From: CABZJG01 sp902512685
GTDB taxonomy: Bacteria; Pseudomonadota; Alphaproteobacteria; Rhodobacterales; Rhodobacteraceae
Assembly (NCBI GenBank): GCA_051201605.1
Contig: CP179201.1
Coordinates: 124,001-188,000, forward strand
Length of the DNA stretch: 64,000 bases
Direction: 5' to 3'
The position numbers and the translations under genes are program-made. The first letter of the stretch is position 1. Each line of letters starts with the position of its first letter. Below the pieces are notes generated by a model. It was not told the origin of the DNA, searched no databases, and saw nothing but the letters and a program-made list of their open reading frames with translations. This document shows, piece by piece, positions 44,305-52,552 of the stretch.

Positions 44305-45143
44305 TTAAATTTCGCCACCATATCCTTGATCCCTGGGATCGTTTCTATCTGATAGGCATGTGTGGGTTGGAAATATTGCACCAGTGATCGCTGGGTCAAA
44401 CCGCCTAGGATGGTGAAGTAATACATCTCATATCCCGGCAAGGCTGCGCAGGGGTGATAGCCGTGGTCAATGCAGATGGTTGATCCGTCAACAATGTGAT
44501 AGGCATCACCGGGTTCGTTATCGACCCGTTGCAGCATTTGCAAACCCGAGCCGTGATTGGGGCGGAAGCGAAAGTTATAGGTTTCATCATGGCGGGTTTC
44601 ATCCGGCAAACGGTTTGTATCATGCTTGTGCGATGGAAAACCCGACCAACCGCCAGCGCCGACAGTAAACAGTTCGCTGACCAACAGCCGGCCGACTTTA
44701 CCATGCTGCTTTTGCCCCAAGATATGTTTGATTTTGCGATGTGTTTTGGTGTCATCACTGCCGTATTGCACTAAATCGATATCGGCTTTCAGCACAGCAA
44801 AAGGGGTTAAAATCTTTTCATATTTTGCCCCCGCAATAAAGGTTTCGGTGGTGTCGGAAACACATGTGATCGTGGCTTTGGCTCCACTGGGAATATAAAC
44901 GCCTTCGGGTTCGCCGTCCCAGACATCAGCGCCGCGATTACCCAATGCTGAAAAGCGCATGCCTTCCACCTCGATATCCAAAGATCCTGTAGCGGGCACA
45001 ATGCAGGTTTCATAGCCTGGGACCTGATAGTCAAAAGACTGGTCTTTGGTCAGTTTGACGATATTGAAATAATTCAACGGCACCGTGGCATCATCTATAT
45101 CAACGATCGGCTGGTTTTGGTTGTCAAAAGGCGCAATATGCAT
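44301..45143 (-). CDS. iolB: 5-deoxy-glucuronate isomerase
   Basis: Isomerises 5-deoxy-glucuronate to 2-deoxy-5-keto-gluconate. The 280-residue bicupin has FPSHKHDTNRLPDETRHDET (metal-binding His and Glu) and VDGSTICIDHGYHPCAALPG, the two IolB hallmarks, plus the N-terminal half-cupin with VPATGSLDIEVEG. Position between iolC and the aldolase is consistent. The start follows iolC by 14 nt. Confidence 0.93.
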   Translation of the reverse strand: MHIAPFDNQNQPIVDIDDATVPLNYFNIVKLTKDQSFDYQVPGYETCIVPATGSLDIEVEGMRFSALGNRGADVWDGEPEGVYIPSGAKATITCVSDTTETFIAGAKYEKILTPFAVLKADIDLVQYGSDDTKTHRKIKHILGQKQHGKVGRLLVSELFTVGAGGWSGFPSHKHDTNRLPDETRHDETYNFRFRPNHGSGLQMLQRVDNEPGDAYHIVDGSTICIDHGYHPCAALPGYEMYYFTILGGLTQRSLVQYFQPTHAYQIETIPGIKDMVAKFK

Positions 45144-45157
45144 CGGTTATGTCCTGT

Positions 45158-46138
45158 CTATATCTGTGTTGGGCCGGTGTGCTGGCTTAGGAACGCGTCA
45201 AGTTCGGCCGTGCTGGGCATTGCCGGCGCGCAGCCCACTTTTGAAACAACGATCGCGGCAGAGGCCGAGCCGCGCAAAACTGCATCATGCAGATCGCGCC
45301 CGGCTGCAAGCGCGGCAATAAAGCCGCCCATGAAACCATCGCCTGCCCCGGTTGGTTTCAGAGCCGTCACCGGATAAATGCCGGTGCGAAATTCACCATC
45401 GGGGGTCAAAGTGATCGCGCCCTTTTCACCCATTTTATAAATCACAATCTGGGCTGTTATTTTGGCCAAGTCGCGGGCTTTTTCAAGGCCCTTCTCGTAG
45501 CTTCCTGCCATAAACCCGAACTCAACATCATTGCCAATAACAATGTCAAAATAATCAGCGGCACGTGAATAAGTCTCTGAGGCGACCTGCGGTGATGGCC
45601 AGCTATAGGGTCGGTAATCAAGATCAAATATAAGCGGAAGCCCCGCCGCTTTGGCCAGCTCAAAAGCCCGAAAGCTGGCGCTGCGCGAGGGCTCGGCCGC
45701 CAGCACAGTGCCGGTGGTGATCAGGGCGCTATAGGCCGCATAATCCACTGGTTCGACATCCTCGATCCCCATCTCGAAATCTGCCGCCCCATTGCGGTAA
45801 ATAATGGATTGATGATCTTCGGTGCGGCTTTCCACGACGGCTAGAGAATTTCGCGCTTCACCGCCAACAGATCGTACATGGTTTCGCTCGATACCGTAAT
45901 GATCTAGCTGATTCAGACAATAGCGGCCAATGGCATCGTCAGAAACGCAGGTTACCAAGGCAGAGCGGCCGCCGTGGCGGTTGATGGCTACGCCAATATT
46001 GGCCGACGAGCCGCCCAAAGCGGCAAAGAACTGGGATGCCTCTTCGGTTTTTGTGCCCGGCGGGTCGGGATAGAAATCCATGCCTGCACGGCCGATGATG
46101 ACAAAATTATTGCCTTTGATACGGGTTAGGTCAGCCAT
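45158..46138 (-). CDS. iolC: 5-dehydro-2-deoxygluconokinase
   Basis: PfkB-family kinase that phosphorylates 2-deoxy-5-keto-gluconate at C6. The 326-residue product starts FVIIGRAGMDFYPDPPGTKT, has the N-terminal GGSSANIGVAINRHGG and the C-terminal ATP-binding/catalytic motif LKPTGAGDGFMGGFIAALAA. It is the short, single-domain form without the DUF2090 extension found in many proteobacterial IolC proteins. Start and iolD stop share a base (TAATG), so translation is coupled. Confidence 0.92.
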   Translation of the reverse strand: MADLTRIKGNNFVIIGRAGMDFYPDPPGTKTEEASQFFAALGGSSANIGVAINRHGGRSALVTCVSDDAIGRYCLNQLDHYGIERNHVRSVGGEARNSLAVVESRTEDHQSIIYRNGAADFEMGIEDVEPVDYAAYSALITTGTVLAAEPSRSASFRAFELAKAAGLPLIFDLDYRPYSWPSPQVASETYSRAADYFDIVIGNDVEFGFMAGSYEKGLEKARDLAKITAQIVIYKMGEKGAITLTPDGEFRTGIYPVTALKPTGAGDGFMGGFIAALAAGRDLHDAVLRGSASAAIVVSKVGCAPAMPSTAELDAFLSQHTGPTQI

Positions 46139-48006
46139 TAAACACCCCGTCTTTGGTTGCTGCGGCCGGCTTCTTGGTCGACATGCGCGCTACGGATTTT
46201 TTTGCTTTCGGAAACCTGCGGTGTGCCCACTTCCCACCAGGCGTGGCCCTTGGTGGTCCATCCGTCATAAGCGTCAACCTGCATGGTGATGACATATGTT
46301 TTATCTGCGGCCTTGGCGCGTTTGAACGCGGCGGCCAGCTCGGACGGATTGCCCACGGTTTCGGCCGTAGCCCCCATGGCTGCAGCATGGGCTCCAAAAT
46401 CAACCGCAAACGGCGCCCCTACGGTCGGACAATCCGCGATAAGATTGTTAAAGCTTTCGTTGCCTGTGTTGTTCTGCAATTTGTTAATCACGGCAAAACC
46501 GCCGTTATCCAGCACCAGAATAATAAGCTTTTTGCCGCTGAGAACCGATGAATAGATATCTGAATTCATCAGCAGGTATGATCCGTCGCCCAGAAAAACA
46601 ATCGTGTCTTTGTCAGGCTCACGCTCGGTCTGGGCAATGCGGGCACCCCAGCCGCCCGCTATTTCATATCCCATGCAGGAAAAGCCAAACTCGACATCTA
46701 CGGTTCCGATATCCAAAGTGCGCCAGTTTGCGGTCACCTCTGCCGGCAAGCCGCCCGCAGCCGCGACCACCCGATCACGGGGATCGCACAGCGCGTTGAC
46801 GATGCCGATGGCCTTTGCATAGGAATTGGGGCCATTGTCCGGTGCCACATTGCGCGCAACATAGTCATCCCATTTGCGGCGCTCATCTTGGGCTGTTTGC
46901 ATCCAAGCGTCTGGCGCGCGCAGGCCCTCTAAGGCAGCTCTTAGCATTGGCATAGCGGTTTTTGCATCGCCAACAATCGGTTGCGACATATGCTTTAGCG
47001 CATCAAAGCGGGCGGTATTGATGGCGATAAATCGGGCCTGTGCATCAAAGGCAGTCCATGAACCGGTGGTGAAATCTTGAAGCCGCGTGCCAACCGCGAC
47101 AACCACATCGGCCTGTGCCGCAATGGCGTTGGCGCTGTCTGACCCGGTCACTCCTATGGGGCCAATATTCAAAGGATGCGTGGCAATCATATTGGCGCGC
47201 CCGGCAATGGTTTCGACCACGGGAATGTTGTGGGTTTCGGCAAATGTGGTCAGCTCGGACACGGCGCCGCTATATTGCACACCGCCGCCGGCAATAATCA
47301 TTGGTCTTTGTGCGGTCAGCAGCAGGGCGGCAGCCTCTTCTATTTCCAGTGGATCGGGTGAAATCCGCCGAATACGGTGAACTTTCTTTTCAAAAAAGCT
47401 GAGTGGAAATTCATAACTCCAGCCCTGCACATCTTGGGGCAGTGCGATAAACGCAGGGCCGCAATCCGCTGGATCAAGCATGGTCGCCAACGCCTGAGGC
47501 AGGGACTGTATGATCTGCGCCGGATGGGTGATCCGGTCCCAATAGCGGCACACTGATTTAAACGCATCATTGACGCCTAATGTAGGGTTTCCAAAATGCT
47601 CAAGCTGTTGCAGCACCGGATCGGGCAAGCGGGTCAGAAAGGTATCCCCACACAGCATCAGCATCGGCAATCGGTTGGCATGCGCCAAAGCCGCCGAGGT
47701 AAGTAAATTGGATGTGCCCGGTCCAGCACTGGCGGTGCAGAACATAAACCGTTGACGCAGCCATTGTTTGGCATAACCCGCAGCGGCAAACCCCATGCTT
47801 TGCTCATTTTGTCCACGATAAAGCGGCAATGCATCCCGGTGGTCATAAAGCGCTTCGCCAAGACAGGTCACATTACCATGACCAAAAATACCAAAACCAC
47901 CACCACACAGACGTCTTTCATGCCCGTCTATTTCGATAAACTGATTGGCAAGATACCTGACAATCGCCTGTGCGGTGGTCAAGCAAACAGTTGATTGATG
48001 CGGCAT
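46138..48006 (-). CDS. iolD: 3D-(3,5/4)-trihydroxycyclohexane-1,2-dione hydrolase
   Basis: ThDP-dependent enzyme that opens the inositol ring to 5-deoxy-glucuronate. The 622-residue protein has the three ThDP domains: N-terminal pyrimidine-binding (LPLYRGQNEQSMGFAAAGYA), central (RPMIIAGGGVQYSGAVSEL), and C-terminal cofactor domain with the GDGS...N motif (FLGDGSYLLMNSDIYSSV and LVLDNGGFAVINKLQN). It is first in the minus-strand iol operon and diverges from iolE; the shared promoter region holds a strong palindromic operator. Confidence 0.93.
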   Translation of the reverse strand: MPHQSTVCLTTAQAIVRYLANQFIEIDGHERRLCGGGFGIFGHGNVTCLGEALYDHRDALPLYRGQNEQSMGFAAAGYAKQWLRQRFMFCTASAGPGTSNLLTSAALAHANRLPMLMLCGDTFLTRLPDPVLQQLEHFGNPTLGVNDAFKSVCRYWDRITHPAQIIQSLPQALATMLDPADCGPAFIALPQDVQGWSYEFPLSFFEKKVHRIRRISPDPLEIEEAAALLLTAQRPMIIAGGGVQYSGAVSELTTFAETHNIPVVETIAGRANMIATHPLNIGPIGVTGSDSANAIAAQADVVVAVGTRLQDFTTGSWTAFDAQARFIAINTARFDALKHMSQPIVGDAKTAMPMLRAALEGLRAPDAWMQTAQDERRKWDDYVARNVAPDNGPNSYAKAIGIVNALCDPRDRVVAAAGGLPAEVTANWRTLDIGTVDVEFGFSCMGYEIAGGWGARIAQTEREPDKDTIVFLGDGSYLLMNSDIYSSVLSGKKLIILVLDNGGFAVINKLQNNTGNESFNNLIADCPTVGAPFAVDFGAHAAAMGATAETVGNPSELAAAFKRAKAADKTYVITMQVDAYDGWTTKGHAWWEVGTPQVSESKKIRSAHVDQEAGRSNQRRGV

Positions 48007-48035
48007 ACGAGATCCTTTTTAGCTTAGGTAGTGAA

Positions 48036-48048
48036 TTGCAACTTGCAA
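48036..48048. promoter_or_regulatory. possible second half-operator near iolD
   Basis: TTGCAA-C-TTGCAA repeats the half-site found in the main operator but with a 1-nt rather than 4-nt spacer. It lies about 30 nt upstream of the iolD start, where a bound repressor would block transcription. It may be a weak or decayed site. Confidence 0.35.
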
Positions 48049-48072
48049 AGCCATGACTCAATAGATACTTGT

Positions 48073-48090
48073 TTTGCAACCGGTTGCAAA
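48073..48090. promoter_or_regulatory. LacI-type operator in the iolD/iolE promoter region
   Basis: A perfect 18-bp palindrome, TTTGCAACCGGTTGCAAA, with the CG-centred core usual for LacI-family operators. An almost identical palindrome precedes the LacI gene and the binding-protein gene at 51362-51383. It lies 67 nt upstream of iolD and about 128 nt upstream of iolE and should control both. Confidence 0.85.
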
Positions 48091-48217
48091 TTGATTTTCT
48101 GATCTGTAAGCAAAAACAACTCTTATCCGTCCAAACCAATGATACGGATTTGCCTAAACCAGAACCAACATTAGTAACAGACATTGATTAAGTTATGCAG
48201 ATGCAAGGGACCTTTGA

Positions 48218-49117
48218 ATGACAATTCGAATTGGCAATGCGCCCTGTTCATGGGGGGTCGAATTTCCCAATGACCCGCGTAACCCAACATGGCAAAGTGT
48301 TTTAAAGGACTGCGCTGAGGCGGGGTATAAGGGCATTGAATTGGGGCCGGTTGGTTTCATGCCAGAAGATCCCGATATTCTTGGGCCAGCACTACAAGAT
48401 CATGATCTTACTTTAATCGGTGGGGTGGTTTTTCGCCCCTTTCATGACGCACAGGCATGGGAGGATGTTTTGGATGGTACCCAGCGCACCTGCAAAGCGC
48501 TGACGGCTCATGGCGCCAAGCATCTCGTTTTGATTGATTCCATCTCGCCGCGCCGCGCGCCCACTGCTGGCCGCGCCGCTGAAGCCGAACAGATGGATCA
48601 ATCAGAATGGGCCGCATTCCGCGACCGCATTGCAACCTGTGCAAAAATCGGCAGCCAAGAGTACGGGCTGACCGTCAGCATCCATGCCCATGCTGCAGGG
48701 TTTATTGATTTTGAACCGGAACTAGAGAGGCTTTTGGACGAAATAGATCCTTCGATCTTGAAAATCTGCTTTGATACCGGCCATCATTCCTATGCCGGAT
48801 ATGATCCAGTGGCTTTTATGCGCCGTCATGTGGGCCGAATTTCGTATATGCATTTCAAAGATATTGATCCTGCCGTGAAAGCGGATGTGATTGCCAAACG
48901 CACTGGGTTTTATGATGCTTGTGGTCAGGGTATTTTTTGCAATTTGGGCGATGGTGATGTTGATTTTCCGGCTGTTCGCAAAATCCTGTTGGATGCCGGG
49001 TTTCAAGGGTGGTGCACGATCGAACAAGATTGTGATCCAACGCTTGATATAAAGCCTGTAGATGATGCCAAAATAAATCGGGCCTACCTGCGGTCGATTG
49101 GCTTTAACGAGGAGTAA
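48218..49117 (+). CDS. iolE: myo-inosose-2 dehydratase
   Basis: Dehydrates scyllo-inosose to the diketone substrate of IolD. The 299-residue TIM-barrel (AP-endonuclease-2-like) protein starts IRIGNAPCSWGVEFPNDPRN, the standard IolE opening, and has GYKGIELGPVGFMPEDPDIL, VSIHAHAAGFIDFEPELERL and FDTGHHSYAGYDPVAFMRRH with metal-binding His and Glu residues; GWCTIEQDCDP is near the end. AAGGGA precedes the ATG. Divergent from iolD and followed by a second oxidoreductase gene after 4 nt. Confidence 0.93.
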   Translation: MTIRIGNAPCSWGVEFPNDPRNPTWQSVLKDCAEAGYKGIELGPVGFMPEDPDILGPALQDHDLTLIGGVVFRPFHDAQAWEDVLDGTQRTCKALTAHGAKHLVLIDSISPRRAPTAGRAAEAEQMDQSEWAAFRDRIATCAKIGSQEYGLTVSIHAHAAGFIDFEPELERLLDEIDPSILKICFDTGHHSYAGYDPVAFMRRHVGRISYMHFKDIDPAVKADVIAKRTGFYDACGQGIFCNLGDGDVDFPAVRKILLDAGFQGWCTIEQDCDPTLDIKPVDDAKINRAYLRSIGFNEE

Positions 49118-49121
49118 GAGC

Positions 49122-50279
49122 ATGCGCAAACTCAAATGGGGTCTCATTGGCGGCGGCGAAGGCAGTCAGATAGGCCCGGCGCATCGCTTGGGCGCGGGTC
49201 TTGACGGGTGTTTTGAATTTTGTGCAGGCGCGCTGGATCACCGGCCTGAAGTTGGCCGTGAATATGGACAGCGTTTAGGGTTGGCGCCGGATCGGGCCTA
49301 TGGGAACTGGCAGGAAATGCTGGCAGGTGAAACCGGCCGCGAGGACCGTATTGACCTTGTCACCGTGGCGACACCCAACGCGAGCCACTTTGAAATCACC
49401 AAGGCTTTTTTGGAAGCAGGTTTTCATGTCTTGTGCGAAAAGCCCATGACGATGACTGTGGAAGAAGGCGAGGCGATTGTTCAAATTGCTGAAAAAACAG
49501 GACAGATTTGCGCGGTAAATTACGGCTATTCTGGCTATTCACTGGTCCGCCACATGCGCGCCATGGTCGCCCGCGGGGATCTGGGTAAAGTCCGCTTGGT
49601 CAAAGCCGAATTCGCCCATGGGCATCACGCGGATGCAGCCGATGCAGATAATCCGCGCGTCAGATGGCGCTATGACCCAGCGCAGGCAGGGGTTTCAGCG
49701 CAATTTGCCGATTGCGGAATACATGCGCTGCATATGGCCAGCTTTGTGACAGGACAAGAGGTCACAACACTTTCGGCTGATACGGTTTCCTGTCTTGAAA
49801 GCCGCGAATTGGAAGATGATGCTATGGTCAATTTCCGTATGGATGGCGGCGCTGTCGGGCGGCTTTGGACATCCTCAATTGCCATTGGGCGCCAACATGG
49901 GCTAGGCATTCAGGTTTTTGGAGAAAAGGGAGGACTGCGCTGGGCGCAAGAACAGCCAAATCAGCTTTATTGGATGCCGCTCAATGAGCGCCTGCAGGTG
50001 ATCGAACGGGGCGCCAGCGGACTGTCGCCAGAAGCGGATCGCAGCAGCCGGGTCACGGTGGGTCATGCCGAGGGTATGCCCTTGGCCTTTGCAAATATCT
50101 ACAGTGATCTGGCCGAAGCTATTTCGGCGCGCAAAGAAAACCGGCCAATGGATCCTGCTGCAGGATTATATCCAAATGCCGAAGCGGGCCTTCGCTCGAT
50201 GGCGGCGGTGTTTGCGGTGGCTGCTTCGGGCAAAGAAAATGGCACTTGGGTTGACGCCCGTCCGCCGATGTTTTGCTAA
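49122..50279 (+). CDS. Gfo/Idh/MocA family oxidoreductase, probable inositol-related dehydrogenase
   Basis: A 385-residue NAD(P)-dependent oxidoreductase distinct from IolG. The N-terminus is KWGLIGGGEGSQIGPAHRLG, then TVATPNASHFEITKAFLEAG, the catalytic HVLCEKPMTMTVEEGE, and the Gfo C-terminal sheet domain with VSAQFADCGIHALHMASFVT. The GGGEGSxIGxxHR opening marks a subgroup found in many polyol catabolic clusters. Candidate activities are scyllo-inositol, D-chiro-inositol or a sugar 3-dehydrogenation; sequence cannot decide. GGAG at 49111-49114 fixes ATG 49122. The 3' end overlaps the convergent LacI gene by 4 nt. Confidence 0.82.
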   Translation: MRKLKWGLIGGGEGSQIGPAHRLGAGLDGCFEFCAGALDHRPEVGREYGQRLGLAPDRAYGNWQEMLAGETGREDRIDLVTVATPNASHFEITKAFLEAGFHVLCEKPMTMTVEEGEAIVQIAEKTGQICAVNYGYSGYSLVRHMRAMVARGDLGKVRLVKAEFAHGHHADAADADNPRVRWRYDPAQAGVSAQFADCGIHALHMASFVTGQEVTTLSADTVSCLESRELEDDAMVNFRMDGGAVGRLWTSSIAIGRQHGLGIQVFGEKGGLRWAQEQPNQLYWMPLNERLQVIERGASGLSPEADRSSRVTVGHAEGMPLAFANIYSDLAEAISARKENRPMDPAAGLYPNAEAGLRSMAAVFAVAASGKENGTWVDARPPMFC

Positions 50280-51283
50280 TTTTCCTGTGGTGCGCGCAGC
50301 GTGCCGCGCTCGATCACGGTGCAGGGAAATACGCGCGCTTCGGGGTAGCGATCCGGTTTTTCAAGCATCGACACCATCAATTCGATCGAGGCGTTGATAA
50401 TCTGAACAACCGGCTGACGAATAGTGGTCAGGTTGATATTTTGCCAACTGGACATTTCCATGTCATTCAAACCAATGATCCCAATATCTTTCGGTACGTT
50501 TAACCCTATTTCTTCAACCGCACTTAAGGCGCCAATGGAAAGCACATCGTCGCCGCAGAAATATGCTTCTGCATGGGATGCTTCACGCAGCAAACGCTGC
50601 ATTTCTTTGCGCCCTGCGTCAAAAGAATATGCCTCGGCAAAACTATAGCTCAATCTGGCCTCTGGATGTTTTTGCAATTCGTTTTGAAACCCCGCAAACC
50701 GGTCTTGGGTTGAGGTGGCCGCCTCGGGCCCGCCCATAAATCCGATGTTCCTATATCCGCGATTTATTAATGCATGTGCGGCCATCCGCCCACATTCTAT
50801 ATTGTCGATCCCAACGATATGCATGTCGGGATCACTTGAATAGCGGCCAAAACTATTTACCACCGGCACCCCGGCATCTCGAAAGGTCTTGGCAAATGCG
50901 GGGGGCAAGGTTGAAGAGGCCACTATTACCCCGTCAACAGAATATTGGCGCAGCATCCGAGCAGAGCTTTCAGCATCAGTTTCCACTGAAAGGTTGACCA
51001 GCAAAGGCCGCAACCCGCGGTTCTGAAGCCCACGTGTAAATTGATCAAATATTTCTAAAAACAGCGGATTATGAAAGTTATCCGAAACCAAGCCGATCAA
51101 TTTTGTCCGGCGCGTGGTTAGGCTTCGGGCAAGAAAATTCGGGCTGTATCCCAACTCGCTCGCCGCCTTTTCTACCCGACGTCTCATTTTCAACGAAACT
51201 GATGCGCCATCGGTAAAAGTTCGAGACACCGCTGAGCGCGATACCCCTGCTAGTTTGGCAACATCATCCAGTGTTATGGCCAT
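50276..51283 (-). CDS. LacI-family transcriptional regulator of inositol genes
   Basis: A 335-residue repressor. The N-terminal HTH is ITLDDVAKLAGVSRSAVSRT, with the hinge helix region SPNFLARSLTTRRT. The effector domain is periplasmic-binding-protein-like (LIGLVSDNFHNPLFLEIFDQ, GVIVASSTLPP, GIDNIECGRMAAHALINRGY, IIGLNDMEMSSW). ATG 51283 follows GGGGGAAG at a good distance and gives a canonical LacI start; the frame is open 29 codons further, through the operator-containing leader. Its own promoter region and the iolD/iolE region share the TTGCAACCGGTTGCAA palindrome, so it probably represses the iol genes, the importer and itself, with an inositol-derived inducer. Confidence 0.88.
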   Translation of the reverse strand: MAITLDDVAKLAGVSRSAVSRTFTDGASVSLKMRRRVEKAASELGYSPNFLARSLTTRRTKLIGLVSDNFHNPLFLEIFDQFTRGLQNRGLRPLLVNLSVETDAESSARMLRQYSVDGVIVASSTLPPAFAKTFRDAGVPVVNSFGRYSSDPDMHIVGIDNIECGRMAAHALINRGYRNIGFMGGPEAATSTQDRFAGFQNELQKHPEARLSYSFAEAYSFDAGRKEMQRLLREASHAEAYFCGDDVLSIGALSAVEEIGLNVPKDIGIIGLNDMEMSSWQNINLTTIRQPVVQIINASIELMVSMLEKPDRYPEARVFPCTVIERGTLRAPQEN

Positions 51284-51361
51284 TAACCAAGCTTCCCCCA
51301 TAGTTTGAAAGCCACTTATATTATCAATTCTACAGACAAGCATCATGAAACTTTTCAAAGA

Positions 51362-51383
51362 TTTTTGCAACCGGTTGCAAAAA
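51362..51383. promoter_or_regulatory. LacI-type operator upstream of the repressor and the ABC importer
   Basis: A perfect 22-bp palindrome with core TTGCAACCGGTTGCAA, flanked by T and A tracts that extend the symmetry. It sits 79 nt before the LacI start and 148 nt before the binding protein start. The core is identical to the site at 48073-48090. Confidence 0.87.
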
Positions 51384-51530
51384 ATTCAAAATTGTGGTTG
51401 TCTTGATTCTATCGGCATTAAAAGCCGCTCCTTTGTTATGTTTACATCAGATGAGGGGGTAACCACATGCCCAACTTTGGGCTCCGGTGCTGAAACATTG
51501 GTGAGCCGGCACCTTTTTGGGAGAAAATCC

Positions 51531-52469
51531 ATGAAGAAAACTTTACTAGCCACAAGTCTCGTTGTCCTTACGGGTACAACGGCATTTTCTGAAACTATCG
51601 GGGCAACATTTTCACGGTTTGATGACAACTGGCTGACTGTTCTGCGTAACGGTATGGTTGAGTATGCGGGGACCATTGACGGCCTTTCGTATCAGCAAGA
51701 AGACGCAACTGACGATCTGGCCAAGCAAATTGACCAGGTAAAAAACTTTGTAGCATCAGGCGTTGATGCAATCATCGTGAACATCGTTGACACATCTGCT
51801 GGTGCAGCGGTTTCTGCGGCTGCTGGCGACACTCCGCTGGTATATGTTAACCGTGAGCCTGACAATGTGAACGAACTGCCTGCCACTCAGGCCTTTGTTG
51901 CATCGAACGAAATCGAATCTGGCACACTTTCCGCATTTGAGATTTGTAAAAACCTGCGTGCGGACGGCAAAGCTGGCGGCGCAACTGGATACCTGATGAA
52001 TGGTCAGCTTTCCAACCAAGCGGCTGTTCAACGTTCGAAAGACGTTCACGACGTGATTGGCATGGATATGTGTAACTTCATGACAATCATTGACGAGCAG
52101 ACGGCAAACTGGTCGCGCGATGAAGCGCAAGACCTGATGACCAACTGGATGTCTTCTGGTGAGCCATTTGATTTTGTTCTGGCAAACAACGACGAAATGG
52201 CAATCGGTGCGATCCAGGCGATGAAAGCTGCCGGCATGGATATGGCTGACGTACAGGTTGGCGGTGTTGACGCATCGCAAGACGCTCTGCTCGCAATGGC
52301 AGTCGGCGACTATGACGTTACAGTTTTCCAAGACTCTGTTGGTCAAGGTACTGGTTCGATCGATACAGCACTTCGCTTGATCGCTGGTGAAAAAGTAGAC
52401 AAGAAAGTCTATATCCCATTCGTATTGGTTACACCTGCGAACATGGGCGACTTCATGGACAAGAACTAA
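51531..52469 (+). CDS. sugar/inositol ABC transporter substrate-binding protein
   Basis: A 312-residue periplasmic protein of the ribose/galactose-binding family (Peripla_BP_4). The signal peptide is MKKTLLATSLVVLTGTTAFS, cleaved before ETIGATFSRFDD. Typical blocks follow: QVKNFVASGVDAIIVNIVDT, VYVNREPDN, FVASNEIESGTLSAFEICK, FVLANNDEMAIGAIQAMKAA and VGGVDASQDALLAM. GGGAG lies about 7 nt before ATG 51531; the upstream open frame overlaps the operator and is not coding. Codon use is strikingly biased (GTT, GCA, CTG, GAC), as in highly expressed genes. Genomic linkage makes myo-inositol the likely ligand. Confidence 0.88.
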   Translation: MKKTLLATSLVVLTGTTAFSETIGATFSRFDDNWLTVLRNGMVEYAGTIDGLSYQQEDATDDLAKQIDQVKNFVASGVDAIIVNIVDTSAGAAVSAAAGDTPLVYVNREPDNVNELPATQAFVASNEIESGTLSAFEICKNLRADGKAGGATGYLMNGQLSNQAAVQRSKDVHDVIGMDMCNFMTIIDEQTANWSRDEAQDLMTNWMSSGEPFDFVLANNDEMAIGAIQAMKAAGMDMADVQVGGVDASQDALLAMAVGDYDVTVFQDSVGQGTGSIDTALRLIAGEKVDKKVYIPFVLVTPANMGDFMDKN

Positions 52470-52490
52470 GTTCTGTTACAAGATGAAACC

Positions 52491-52519
52491 GCGGGGCGGC
52501 GCTATCGGCGCCGTCCCGC
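52491..52519 (+). promoter_or_regulatory. strong intercistronic hairpin after the binding-protein gene
   Basis: A 12-bp stem, GCGGGGCGGCGC (52491-52502) with GCGCCGTCCCGC (52508-52519), one G-U pair and a 5-nt loop TATCG. There is no U-tract. It lies between the binding-protein stop and the permease start, 34 nt before the permease ATG. Such hairpins stabilise the upstream mRNA or partly stop transcription, giving more binding protein than membrane subunits. Confidence 0.75.
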
Positions 52520-52552
52520 TCTCGTACTAGCGAATAACAAGAGGCCTCATCA

